64,000 bases of DNA, from contig JAKSYS010000214.1 of the NCBI GenBank assembly GCA_022925895.1, forward strand, positions 1 to 64,000, given 5' to 3'. The position numbers and the translations under genes are program-made. Below, one piece after another: positions 10,373 through 22,387 of this stretch. This DNA is from Fragilaria crotonensis (Eukaryota > Bacillariophyta > Fragilariophyceae > Fragilariales > Fragilariaceae). The notes under the pieces were generated by a model. The model did no database searches and was not told where the DNA came from. It saw nothing but the letters and a program-made list of their open reading frames with translations. Every line of letters begins with the position of its first letter. The first letter of the stretch is position 1.

Positions 10373-13300
10373 CCTGGACAGGTGAGTCACTAGCGTACCA
10401 AATTGAATCCCTTTCGTCACCCTGTTCATCAATCTCTTTTCTATTGTACTAAGATGTTCATTGACACTCAATCAGCTATGAGTCTGTCGTTTTAGAAATG
10501 TTATATCTATTTTTTAAGGTCTTCAATTTTCCGTTAAAGCACACGACAGAATTTTTTGTGACTTCGTAGATGAAGTCGTCCCGTTTGGGTACAAACCTTC
10601 ATTCGGACCGAAAGAAGAGGATACCAATCAGTCCATTGATGGCCAAACATTGCCTTGATACCCCTTGTTACTCTGTGGTTAGTTGGATGGCTGGAGCCAC
10701 CTGTTGACGAGGAATGTATGTGGTCCAATCATTTGGAAAGGTTGCAAGTTTTGCAATCATTTGATCTCGCTTCTTTAGATCTTTGAGTAGGAAGTCAACC
10801 TTTGCCTCAGGGAGCACCCACCTCACAACGTCGCCCCAATCCTTCTCGGTAAGTGACTGTGCATCGAGTTCAAACTTCGCCAGTGCTACTGGGCGCCCCT
10901 TGCGCCTTGTCCAAAGCCTTCAGGTGTGTCTCATTCCTTTTCTCTTCTGCCTGCAGTCGTACAGCTTCATTGAGACGCAGCTGCTTTTTTTGTGCCCTGA
11001 GCGTCACCCCTGCATTTCCGATTCGCGACTTGCAGTAGTTCCATTGTCCTGAAATCGAGAAAGCCTTGCCATTGCTGAGCAGTTCGTCCTCCTGTGCTTC
11101 CTCAGTCTCGGCTCTTTCAACGTGAACTGCAAAAGGAATTGTTGCATCAAATATGCCGGGATTAAGGCCATCGGCTTCGACGGCATCAACACACAGATCG
11201 TATCGAAATTGTAAGTCTTCAAGAGCAGCATCTTCTTTCTGTTGTCCTCGCTCTTTTCTAACCCTTCTGTTGTCCAAGCAGCTTCTTGTGAAGGGTACGA
11301 AGCCAACCTTTGCCCACGACCAAAGTATCTTCTGCTTGGTGAAATGTTGATCAAATGGCCTGTCTTCAATACTGTCAGAGGCCGTGCCGTTCACAATAAT
11401 GGGTAGATCATTGAAATCGAGGTTGAGAACGGCAGATTGGAGTCGCTTGCCGTTCCTTCTTGCAAGTCCTCGCTGTTTCAACTTCTGCTGTACCACCTTC
11501 TCACCACGAGAATAGGTCGCAGACTTGAATGGTCCATATAAGGCATCCATTTCCTGCTGGACGCTGGTGGCACTAGGTAAGCCCATGATGATCGTCAATC
11601 CTCGTTCGAACAATTCTTCACGTCTTGCCAACACAATTTCTGATGACACTATCCTTCCAGGCCCAGCGTCGAGCTTTAAGATAACTGGACCTTGGTTTAA
11701 CTTTCCTGTCTTGGCATTAAAGATTGCTGTCTTGTTCATGTTTGGGTACAAAGGAATTATGACGGATTCGATGTACTGATTCAGTAACTCATCATCCATA
11801 GATCCTCGAGAGCGAACTGCGTAGAAACTGTCAGATTCCACTTGAGTTGGACAGCCAAACCTCCCTTTGATTGATGGAAGTCCCTCAAGCCATTCCATCT
11901 TGACTCGGAAATTGTTTTCGGTCTTAGCAGTTGAATCGAAGATGAAGAATGGAGGTAAAGCTTCACCGGCAGCATTTGTTGCATACACACCTGTAACGTG
12001 CTGCCTTCCAGACTTGACACCTCTCACAGCGCCTCTGAAATGCCGGATTTTGATACGAGACAGCGAGACCCTCCCTTATCTCCTGTAATTGCTAAGTTAT
12101 GGTGAGTTTCATCCATATTTATGATTCGGCGCTGAGAATCCCTTTGAAGCAAACCTCTGACACCAATTTGCCGTCGTTGTCCAGAACTATTTTATCATCA
12201 ACGAGTCCTGTTGAAATCAAGTCTCTCTTTGCATCATCAAACCATTGGTTTAGGTTGTTGAATGTTGTCCACTGTGCTCGTCATCAACAGAAATCTTGTT
12301 GGCGGCTTGGAGTGCATCAGGATATTCAGTGCAAACCTTTCTCCAACAGATTCCACCTTGAATGCTAACTCATGCCCGTTCCCACAATGGATGCTCCTAT
12401 CAATTGTTTAAGATCCCTGCCGCGTAACTCACCATCGCCAACCTGGCAAACTTCGGCGTGCGTTGCCAAGGCCTTCAAGAAAGTGACGGGAATCTTTGGC
12501 AACGGTCCCTTCTTCATAGGACTGGTGCCAACCTTACCATCCTTTGCAGCTTGATACACAGTACTTCGGGCCAACTGTTTTCTTCAATCAAGGTTGAACT
12601 GCTTGTTCAGTCTCTCACAAATACTTTGGACTGGTTCGCCATTTGCATTTCCAGCTACAAGGTTCATGGCATCCTTGAATGCTGCTGAGTACCTTCCATC
12701 GTAATCCAACTTCAATCGCTTTGCTTCAAGTCGGGTGGCACTGGCTTGTTTAGGAGACTGTCGGGGCTTCTTCTTTCTTGTTGACTCTGATGAGCTTGAC
12801 GATTGAATGGTATTCATTGTAACAGGCGATACCTCAGCGTCATCATTTGACATGTCGATGACAAGGCCAACTTGCCTTGCTTCCGCTATCCTTTTACGTA
12901 TAAGTGCATCATAAGTACCTCTTTCCCTCCTTACCTTTACACGAGAGTAGATGGTACTAGCTGGAATTGTCGTTTGGAGAGCACAAGCCGCCAAGGCTTG
13001 ATCAACGCAGATATCATTGACGATCACCTTGATTGATTTTGTGTAAGGTCGATGATGCAAAAAATTTAGTTAGTACAAGATTGCCGTAGGGAGAAATTGA
13101 TCGGAGGGCCGAACTCATTTTTTTCTGAGTGTTTTTGTCCTCCACCATGTCAAGCTTTGTCACAGTCGCTAAGAATGAAATACTTACCAATTTTACCACA
13201 TCTTTAACCGTGTACTTGGTTGGCCGTCTACCAAGAAGTACTGGCTGGATCGTTGGAGCACTGCTGCCATTGTTTCTGCTTGTCGACATGGTATGGCGAG

Positions 13301-13507
13301 GAGCAATTAAATTACGAAACTATAACCAACGCGACAAAATATTATACGAAAATTGATATCGCGCCATCTTTTGAACACAACCTTCTCACCAAAAACAACC
13401 TACGGCAACCTCATATGTTTCAGTCTTCTGTATAACTCTCTACTGAGTGCCTTTGTCAATCTTCGTGAATGTATACGACGTATTTACTCATTTTCAATTC
13501 GTCCAGG
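10373..13507. mobile_element. Tc1/mariner-pogo-type DNA transposon, candidate limits
   Basis: The transposase remains at 10870-13289 are enclosed by a short inverted match: TA then CCTGGAC at the left (10371-10379), and GTCCAGG then TA at the right (13501-13509). This would give TA target sites and seven-base inverted ends, 218 bases upstream of the transposase ATG. The inverted match is short, so the exact limits are tentative; the transposase assignment is firmer. Confidence 0.5.
10870..13289 (-). pseudogene. Pogo-like DDE transposase, one intron, broken
   Basis: It starts at the ATG at 13289 (MSTSRNNGSSAPTIQP). A GT-AG intron at 13028..13187 (160 nt) is phase 0 on both sides, joining KYTVKDVVKL to VIVNDICVDQALAACA. 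A Ser-rich linker with a basic RKKKPRQSP cluster and a helical region ending SICERLNKQF follow. The middle part (about 12030-12580) is broken by several stops and shifts but shows MDETHHNLAITGDKGG, the first catalytic Asp. The last 385 aa (10870-12027) are open: HVTGVYATNAAGEALPPFFI, LKLDAGPGR (second Asp) and ALYGPFKSA (third Asp). The family moves DNA by cut and paste into TA sites. Not functional as read. Confidence 0.65.
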
Positions 13508-13889
13508 TACTGTCGTAATGTAATTCGTCCAGATATAGTGTTTATGCTTGTACTCCACTACAAGTAGAGCTAGTATTGCAAAACGTCGAAGAGTACCTCG
13601 GGGACAAAGTTGCATTTGTTCCATATACGAAGCATGTAAATATACTGTAGGTGCAACTGATGTTGCAGCTCCCAATTGCTGGTACTATCGTTTTCAGTTG
13701 ATATGCCCCACGCAAACGCACGAAAAACGTCACCAAGTACCCCCTATTATGCAACATAGTACCAGTTCTAATTAACCCGCAAGATCCGTGGATTCCTATT
13801 GGATAGTACAAAACCGGTTGTATTTCCGAAGTAGTACTCTACTAGTACCGGAACTCAAGTTGACTTACTCAACACTGTAATAGCCTGGC

Positions 13890-14521
13890 CAGGGGTCGGT
13901 GAAGTTAAACTTCAACTATAGGTCTACTGGACTTACGCTGCCTTCAGCGGTTGCAACTTAGTACTGCGAGGTACGTATGGTTGGTTACTGGTACTGCAAT
14001 ACGCAATTCTCAGTAACTAGTCACCGGAAATACTTATGTTTTTTAGCCTCCAGTATTCAGTTATTTGCGAATTTCGTAGTTAATTGCAGTTATACTGCAG
14101 ACGGTACAAGTGGTGTAGTAGCATAGTAATCATTACTATACCTACGTACAGTACCCGAGTTTTCAGGGATCCTGGTGAGTTCCAATAGAAATCAGGGCAT
14201 ACGTCATCAATATCCACTTAAACTATGTTGCGAACACCAATCATTTCCTACGCATTTCTCTACGTATCCCTAGTACATAATTACTCGCACCCACGACCAG
14301 CCAGTTACCCTTTAACTTAGTTAACCCCGCCCTATCTCAGTAGTATCCTACTGGACGTTGCAGTTTTTAGTTAAGTAAGCAACAAGTTTCAGTAGTTAGT
14401 TAAGTTACTCGAGGAGTCACAGTAGTTGGTTAGTTAACTGTCGTGATTTCTTTAAAAGTTGGTCACTGCAGTTAACTAACTGCAGTGAACTGGTTCTCCA
14501 GTAACTTATCACCGACCCCTG
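13890..14521. mobile_element. hAT-type MITE with 8-bp target duplication
   Basis: Ends are inverted repeats CAGGGGTCGGTGA (13890) and TCACCGACCCCTG (to 14521). The 8-base direct repeat AGCCTGGC flanks them exactly (13882-13889 and 14522-14529). An 8-bp duplication and a CAGGG start are hallmarks of the hAT superfamily. The 632-bp interior has no coding potential and contains inverted GTTAGTTAACTG/CAGTTAACTAAC words, so it is a non-autonomous copy. Confidence 0.8.
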
Positions 14522-14553
14522 AGCCTGGCCATAGGCCTTACATTCGGGGCGCA

Positions 14554-14589
14554 GGGTCCGATTAGGTTTCACCAATTTGACGTCAGCAC
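14554..14589 (+). repeat. MULE-1 left terminal inverted repeat
   Basis: 36 bases starting GGGTCCGATTAGG and ending with TGACGTCAGCAC. It matches the right end at 24103-24139 in inverted orientation with about one indel, and matches a detached copy at 30080-30123. Confidence 0.75.
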
Positions 14590-16402
14590 TTTTCTGCACT
14601 TTTGTTGCGGAATTTAACTTCTTGTATGGAATCTTTATCTTTGATTTTATCAGTGCCCTCTTTTCAAACCACCTCTTGTACAAAACTTCATTCTAGAGAA
14701 GGAACATAAATCTGCGCCACATTTGTTTGAATAGAAATAAAAATGATCCTGTCTAGATATGTATATGTCATGGTACCAGTAGTGGATTTGAGTTTACTCG
14801 CACAAAACTCATCATTTTGATATTTTATACAACTGCGATGGTATGGCACTTGTTCTCCCTGTCATTCCTGTTTCTCTTGTTGTTCTTGCTCTTCTTGCTC
14901 CTTTTGTTTCTCTTCTTGCCGTTGTTCTGTTTTTGCTCTTGTTTGTTCTCTATCTGTTGTCATTTTGCTTGCGTTACTACACCACCTACCTACCCATTAT
15001 TCTGTAACCACCAACCCCATGTTTCGTTCTCTTTAGGATCATCCACAACAAGAAGCACCATTGCTGCAGGATCCACATGCTGTGGATCAGACTCTATCTG
15101 ATCTCAAGGCTATGTCATGGACTTCTTCTTTGCCCTTCAAAGGTCATTTTTGTCATGCAACCGATGATTTCAATGCATCATTGGAAACCGAGTACGACCT
15201 CTTTGAGTACACTACCTCCATGTACAAGGGTTCCAATCACATTATTCGGTTCAATGCATCTCTTTATCCCATCAACGGTGGATTTGGAAAGGATTCAGGA
15301 GGCCATAGTCTTATCTCTGACTTACTCCAAGCTGCAAAATCTGTTGGGAATTGTGCCCTTGTTTCCAATGGTTACGGTTTGCATTCCCCAACCAATGTCA
15401 CAGATGTACTACTGACTGACCAACGCATATTGAAATGCAGTAATTTCCGCAAGTATTTGTCTGAACAAGGAGGAATGTCCTCCACACTGAATGAAAGTAC
15501 TGGAACCAACTCTTATCGTGTTACCACCTACACTGGAGATAAGAAGAATGCCCGTGGGTGCAAGAGTTCTGGCATAGCATTGAAACGTCGCAATTCAACT
15601 CTACGGTACCTCCTGCACTTGTCGTGTCAAATTCACACTCCGAATTGACCATAATAGCTTTTCCTGGTTTGCGGAATTGGAAACAACCAGCACACTGGCC
15701 ATCCTCCTCTTCTTTCCAATGAAATAAGGAATCGTAAACGCTTTCTTGACATTTCAACCCTGAAACTGTTGCTGCAATGAGTGTTGCCAACATCCAGCCT
15801 GCCAAGCTGCTCTGTTTACTAAAACCCGTAATGGCAGATTTTTACTCGTGGTCAGATGGCATATGTGCAAGGATTTACAAAAATGGCAAAAGACTTCATA
15901 GGTTCCCCAAATGTTAATGCTACCACAACAGCATCGAGTCTTCACTGTGAGAATATGTTGAGTTACTTACAAAAAAGTGGTGCCTCGTATGTCTGTCTGT
16001 ATCATCATGGCAAATCAAAGAACTACGTGGTAACAGTGTAAAGGCTGCACGCATGAAGCCATTCCTCATGATTTATCAGGTGAACTAACCAGCCTTTCTG
16101 TTATCCCAACTGACGATGACACTGATGACACTTCACCTAGTCATGAGAAGTCAGTACCTCTGGAGGTGGCAGAGACATCCGCTTTTAAGAAATATGCTTT
16201 GGAAAGCAGACTCGCGGTTGGTGCAAGGGAAGACCAGGATATACTCATTGCCTGTTGTTGGGTTTTACCAGAAGGCAGGCGCCTGTTCCACGCTTTTCCT
16301 GAAGTTGTATGCGTTGACGGCACTCACAAGACGAACAATGAAAGCAGACCATTGCTGACACTCTCTGTGAAAGATTCAAATGGAAAGGTGACTGTGGTTG
16401 TT

Positions 16403-16888
16403 TGTCAAGATCTACAGTGCTACTGTACCGTACAATGGGAACGGTACTGTCGTGTCAGCTTGTCCGTGCTCGGACTACGACGCTACAGTAGATGTCTGTT
16501 CTGCCTATCATACCTTTGATGATGGTTGGATAACTGTCTATACCAAGAAGAAGAAAGAAGGAGATCCTTTGGGCAACAAGGGAATGAGTCAGGGGCCTAG
16601 GAAGGTCAAAGACTTTACAAGAATTCATGGGATTGAACCTGTGAAAGGTGAGATCTATGGGACTGGAGTTGTTCCAGTAGGTTGTACTGCAACATCAATC
16701 CCACCTGGTGTTCCCAGAATGAGAAGGAACAGAGGCCTAATCAGTGAGATACAAGGTGGGAATGATAGTCTTAGTAGGAGATTAAAACTAAGCTCACAAT
16801 ACATGAAACTGAAATTCACGACGGTGATAAGGTAGTACTGGCAAAGGTAATACTGTATATTGAGATACGGTATCGGAATTATTTAACA
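16403..16888 (+). repeat. 5' LTR of nested Copia-type element
   Basis: 486 bases, TG...CA ends, nearly identical to 18771-19258. Confidence 0.9.
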
Positions 16889-18770
16889 CGTTTATAAACG
16901 GTCAGTTTATATCCAAGGCAAGATGGTGAACGAAACGGCTGAATCCGGGACAGGGTTTGGAACTACGGTCCGCGCATTTGCGTTCGACGGCGACGAAGCT
17001 AGATACCGCTCATGGGAGGGTAAGACACTTGCGCTCGCCAGCGCGAAAGGATTTTTGCTCGCACTAACCAGAGAGTACCGGAACGGCACTAACGGTTGAA
17101 CAGTTCGAGTATGGAGAGGTCGAAGTCACGCCAGCGACGGCGGCTACTACGGGCGGCACGGCTGCCGCTACAGTCATGCGTCCGACGACAACGGCAGAGA
17201 ACCGGAAGTACCTGGCAAAGGCAGCAGCGTGGACATATTTGGTCGCGAGTTGCACCGACAAGGCCTATGCACTTATTGAACGGTGCGAAGGGGATCCGTA
17301 CAAGGCATGGTCTATACTACAAGAGAAATACTGTGCAACGGACGCGGAAGAGAATTACCCCAGCTGGATCAGGCATTTAGCGATTGCAAGCTTGTTGGGA
17401 CGAAGAAGGACCCAGAACTCTGGTTCAATGACTTGGACCACTTGAATATGAGGCTCGCAAGGATCAACTTGAAGTATGAGAAGGACGATCTGCAAATGAA
17501 GAGTCACATAATGACAGCTATGTCGAAGGACTATGACAGCGTCATCGTCAAGTTCCGTGGAGACCTAAGCGATACGCCTTTGCGAAATTGCGAAAGGAAG
17601 TGGTACTCCAATTCAAGACCCTTGTCAAGGATGGTTGTGGAAGGGGCTCGGAATCGGTACTCAGCTCCAGCAACACATTTAAGGGAACATGCAGGAATTG
17701 CGGCAAGATTGGCCATAAGGCACATGAGTGCAGGTCGGCCAAGGTCGATCTACGGAGGGTCCCACGAAGGAAGCCAGTACTGTCGACGACGTCGATAAGT
17801 CAAATGTGACATGCTATAATTGTCAAGGGAAGGGGCATTATGCGAACGAGTGTGCGAGCGCAAAGAACTTCAAGTCTGACCCTACAGCTGATATGGCAAT
17901 GTTTGTCGGAGCGTCATGCGTGGGTACTATGCCCGTCTACAAGGGCTATGACTATTGTGCGGATGTGGGAGACAGCTTCTTCGACAACATGTCCGATTCA
18001 GTGGCTTTGGCGAGCATGAAGACACTTTGTTTGGTCATTTGATCCCGGCCTGTGGCAGTGGAGGCCGTACTAAGAACGATACTAAAACTGCACGCATTGA
18101 GGACATTGCGGCGGAGACCGAACCATCTGCCATTGAGGTTGAGTTGGTTGAAGAACAGGTATCCAAATGTGACTTGGACGTTCTTGCAACTGACATGAAC
18201 ACCCTATCATGGCTACGAATGAAACTACGGACGAATATGATAATGTCATTGTCATACCAAGCGCTTTGTCGGATCAGCAGTTACGCTGGGACTTGCGGAG
18301 GAAATGCTATTTAATGATAGCGGCGCCAATGGTGGTGTCGCATACGACAACAAGCATACAACGAATTCGACGGATTCGAATCGTGAAGTCACTATCGGAA
18401 ATAGTGGAAAATTTGCAGCATTGGGAGATGACGCAATCAAGTTGAAGGACCTACCGGATGACAATGTACCATTGGATGTGCCAGGACATGTTTCGATCGC
18501 GGAGGACATTCCTATTACTATGGTCGTTACTGGTGCTGCAACGTTGGAGACGGGTGTCGCACCGATGGAGTCATTTTCGAAAATTCTGAAGTCACTCGGG
18601 CTTATTCAATGCAAGACCGACCCATGCCTCTTCTACCTATTTGACAGGTACGGAAATTTAGAGGCAATGGTGGTCGCGTTCTGCGATGACTGCATTGCTA
18701 CTACTGGTCGTGAGTGGTGGGTCACGAGACTCAAGATTGGCATTTTGTATGATCCTCAGAACACGGAGGA

Positions 18771-19258
18771 TGTCAAGATCTACAGTGCTACTGTACCGTA
18801 CAATGGGAACGGTACTGTCGTGTCAGCTTGTCCGTGCTCGGACTACGACGCTACAGTAGATGTCTGTTCTGCCTATCATACCTTTGATGATGGTTGGATA
18901 ACTGTCTATACCAAGAAGAAGAAAGAAGGAGATCCTTTGGGCAACAAGGGAATGAGTCAGGGGCCTAGGAAGGTCAAAGACTTTACAAGAATTCATGGGA
19001 TTGAACCTGTGAAAGGTGAGATCTATGGGACTGGAGTTGTTCCAGTAGGTTGTACTGCAACATCAATCCCACCTGGTGTTCCCAGAATGAGAAGGGAACA
19101 GAGGCCTAATCAGTGAGATACAAGGGTGGGAATGATAGTCTTAGTAGGAGATTAAAACTAAGCTCACAATACATGAAACTGAAATTCACGACGGTGATAA
19201 GGTAGTACTGGCAAAGGTAATACTGTATATTGAGATACGGTATCGGAATTATTTAACA
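18771..19258 (+). repeat. 3' LTR of nested Copia-type element
   Basis: 488 bases, nearly identical to 16403-16888, followed directly by the GTTGTT duplication and the resumed MULE transposase sequence. Confidence 0.9.
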
Positions 19259-20605
19259 GTTGTTAGGTGCATTGCCCCAAATGAACGATCTTGGTTCTTC
19301 CATTGGCTATTCCAAGAAGCCATTCCTGTTCTTCTTGGTGCACAATCACTACATGCTGTGAAACTTATCATGACTGACGGTGATTCCCAAGAAATGTCAC
19401 AAGTTGACTATGCCATCTCCACACATTTTGTCAATGCAGTACATACTCGATGTGGGTGGCACCTTGTTGATCAAGGCTGGCGACGAAATTGTAAAGGCTT
19501 GGGTTATCGGAGAGGCAAGGATGATGCTGCCAAGAGGCAGGTAAGAGTGATAAAACCTGGATCTACAGCTGGATGCGGCGAGGATACTTTTCCAAGACGA
19601 GCACGAAATGTGAGTACACGCATATGTTTATTCTGTGTGATATCTGTGATACCATTTTTCTAAAAGAATCGTCAACATCAAAGAAGTTACGCCCTTTTAC
19701 ATATGTACTTGAAATCAGACACTATTAAGGCAATTTTGGGGAGGATGGTGGAGACAAGATATTGCACTTTATCCGCAATTAGGTAATTCCACAAGAGCAG
19801 AGTTATTGCTTTTATCTGAGGAAGGGGTGAGACACCGAGACGAACACAAATTCTGGGCACGAAGGTACAAATAATGCTATCAAAGCTGGTCCTTCCTGTG
19901 TGCTTCCACAGCACGGTGTTGACAAATCTATCATACTTTCTCTCCATTCCATCGTGTCTACAAATGGGAAGAATTCTAATGAGCAATTCAGAAATGCCAC
20001 TGAAAGTACCATTGACTCCCTTTTCCAAAAACCATCGAAACTGGACAGTGTCGTAAACTTCACCAGGGATGAGGTTGAGATTGCCCTGAAGAATGCCAAA
20101 AATACTGTTCCCGTATCAATGTCGCAAGAGATCCACTTACCTGAGGAACCACTCATCGACGTCTGTGCTGGACATGAAACTGAGCACATGAATACTCATC
20201 TTGACAACAATGACAACATCCTCATGGAATCAACAAGTTTAGAAACTGACTGCATTGATTTTGGATCACGTGCTCTTCACCATGAAGACGTAGCCAAATT
20301 GGAACGTTACAATGCGTACGACAGCATTATGCCAAGAGCAAAGGAACTAGTTAGTCTTGTTGATGCCTCAAAAAGCCCACATGAGAGAGGTCTTCTTGTT
20401 GAGGAGGCACTTGACAAGATTATCTTCACCGAGAAAGCCAACATGGCTTCTGAGAAACCACCACCCAAAGGGTCCCTAGTATCGGGTGTCCTGTTGGCAA
20501 GGTGTAAAAACATATGTCTCATCATGGAGTTTTTAATAGTAGATTTAGAATTTATAACAATGTTGACTTAGACTTTCGTTCTTGTTCGACATCATGAGTA
20601 GGATG

Positions 20606-21668
20606 GGGACTATTTGGTGATCGAAATTGATCTTCAAATAGCCATCACCACAGTACGAGTAACACCAGGACAGTACAATGGGGACTATTTGGTGATCGAA
20701 ATTCGATCTTCAAATAGCCGTCACAGTACGAGTAACACCAGTACAGTATGATGGGAACTATTTGGTGATCGAAATTTGATCACCAAATAGCCGTCACAGT
20801 ACAAGTAACACCAGTACAGTACATTGGCGACTATTTGGTGATCAAAATTCGATCTTCAAATAGTCATCACAGTACGAGTAACACCAGTACAGTACAATGG
20901 CGACTATTTGGTGATCGAAATTTGATCTTCAAATAGTCATCACAGTACAAGTAACACCAGTACAGTACAATGGCGACTATTTGGTGATCGAAATTCGATC
21001 TTCAAATAGTCATCACAGTACGAGTAACACCAGTACAGTACAATGGCGACTATTTGGTGATCGAAATTGACCAAATAGTCATCACAGTACTGATAACACC
21101 AGTACAGTACAATGGCGACTATTTGGTGATCAAAATTGATCTTCAAATAGCCATCACCACAGTACGAGTAACACCAGGACAGTACAATGGCGACTATTTG
21201 GTGATCAAAATTGATCTTCAAATAGCCGTCACAGTACGAGTAACACCAGTACAGTATGATGGGAACTATTTGGTGATCGAAATTTGATCACCAAATAGCC
21301 GTCACAGTACAAGTAACACCAGTACAGTACATTGGCGACTATTTGGTGATCGAAATTTGATCTTCAAATAGTCATCACAGTACGAGTAACACCAGTACAG
21401 TACAATGGCGACTATTTGGTGATCGAAATTTGATCTTCAAATAGCCGTCACAGTACGAGTAACACCAGTACAGTACAATGGCGACTATTTGGTGATCAAA
21501 ATTCGATCTTCAAATAGCCGTCACAGTACAAGTATCACCAGTACAGTACAATGGCGACTATTTGGTGATCGAAATTCGATCTTCAAATAGTCATCACAGT
21601 ACGAGTAACACCAGTACAGTACAATGGCGACTATTTGGTGATCAAAATTCGATCTTCAAATTTCAATC
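20606..21668 (+). repeat. Palindromic satellite array, about 15 units of ~72 bp
   Basis: Tandem units each contain CTATTTGGTGATC, a short centre, then GATCTTCAAATAG, followed by a spacer with CACAGTACGAGTAACACCAG and TACAGTACAATGG. Every unit can fold on itself (CTATTTG pairs with CAAATAG); in units near 20758 and 21267 the palindrome is complete (CTATTTGGTGATC...GATCACCAAATAG). Small ORFs across it are produced by the repeat itself. It is the mirror image of the array at 23165-23765. Confidence 0.9.
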
Positions 21669-21820
21669 TTTGACGAGTGTTCTGAGTGATGTCGCCCTTG
21701 AGCACTGACATACTTCTGACACGTGCGACGTGACAGAAGTATAAACTCTGATCACATTTTTCCTCCTTCGATTGCCTTGCTCAACGCTGTTGCGAATGGT
21801 TATCAAACGGCAGAAACAAC

Positions 21821-22354
21821 TTGGAAACCATCATGAGTACGTCAAAACAGGTCACTGTTATCTGTGACTTGGGGCACAGTAACAGCAGTTCCAACCTTGA
21901 CGTTAGAAAAACCATGATGAGGAGTATGGTTGTGGAATGCAAATGTAACAACTTGGAAACCATCGTGAGTACGTCAAAACAGGTCACTGTTATCTGTGAC
22001 TCGGGGCACAGTAACAGCAGTTCCAACCTTGATGTTAGAAAAACCATGATGAGGAGTACGGTTGTACAGAATGATACCACAAGTGATGACATTGGCAAGA
22101 CTGGAAAACGAGGTTTTCAACATGTATATAAATCAGGGAAAAAGTCAAGCATCACGACGCAGGAAGCATACAAGATGGAAATACAAAATGGCAAGCCAAA
22201 GAGTGTTTATGCAAAGAAGCGCAATTATTTGAAGAAGAAAAGGCTAGATAGTTTGATGCAAGTTTTGTTGTCGCATGAGCATACACTGGGCAAAGCACTG
22301 TTGCAGAACAGTTGTAAACCTTTATTCTATAGTGGAGCCGATATGGAAAACTGA
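21821..22354 (+). CDS. Cargo ORF A, unknown protein with internal duplication
   Basis: An open frame of 177 codons, read from ATG. The first 44 codons (132 bases) are repeated almost exactly in the next 44: ETIMSTSKQVTVICDLGHSN then ETIVSTSKQVTVICDSGHSN. The rest is Lys-rich (KTGKRGFQHVYKSGKKSS, YAKKRNYLKKKRLDSL) and may bind nucleic acid, but no domain is recognised. It lies between the two mirror-image arrays and in line with the oxygenase-like ORF downstream, so the two may be exons of one gene. It ends in a stop 30-60 bases before the next frame. Confidence 0.4.
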   Translation: METIMSTSKQVTVICDLGHSNSSSNLDVRKTMMRSMVVECKCNNLETIVSTSKQVTVICDSGHSNSSSNLDVRKTMMRSTVVQNDTTSDDIGKTGKRGFQHVYKSGKKSSITTQEAYKMEIQNGKPKSVYAKKRNYLKKKRLDSLMQVLLSHEHTLGKALLQNSCKPLFYSGADMEN

Positions 22355-22387
22355 ACGAGACTTTGCAAACGCATAGGTGATGCGCAC

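Larger units (their letters stand above)
16403..19258 (+). mobile_element. Copia-type LTR element, internally deleted fossil, nested in MULE-1
   Basis: Two nearly identical LTRs (16403-16888 and 18771-19258) run from TGTCAAG to TTTAACA. The 6-base duplication GTTGTT flanks them (16397-16402 and 19259-19264). The interior carries a gag-like region with two CCHC zinc knuckles (near 17690 and 17815) and a short piece resembling Copia reverse transcriptase near 18570-18750. Most of pol is absent and coding is broken in several places, so this is a non-autonomous fossil. The LTRs differ at only about two positions, so the insertion is recent compared with its host MULE. Confidence 0.85.
15061..20571 (+). 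pseudogene. MULE-1 transposase, split by LTR element
   Basis: The pieces follow the same order as the transposase of MULE-2 at 59.6-61.4 kb. The N-terminal part at 15061-15648 has YPINGGFGKDSGGHSLISDL and YRVTTYTGDKKNA. The next part at about 15856-16402 has AREDQDILIACCWVLPEGRR and VVCVDGTHKTNNESRPLLTL, with the first catalytic Asp. After the inserted element come APNERSWFFHWLFQEA and IMTDGDSQEM (second Asp) from 19265, and an HEGTNNAIK segment near 19860 that probably holds the third acidic residue. The last frame (19900-20571) is open and ends just before the satellite array. Besides the large insertion there are several stops or shifts. MULE transposases are DDE/RNase H-fold enzymes. Not functional as read. 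Confidence 0.7.

Noticed and set aside
20606-21668. CRISPR-like array
   Set aside because: Units are contiguous, self-complementary and nearly identical throughout, with no unique spacers, in a eukaryotic context.
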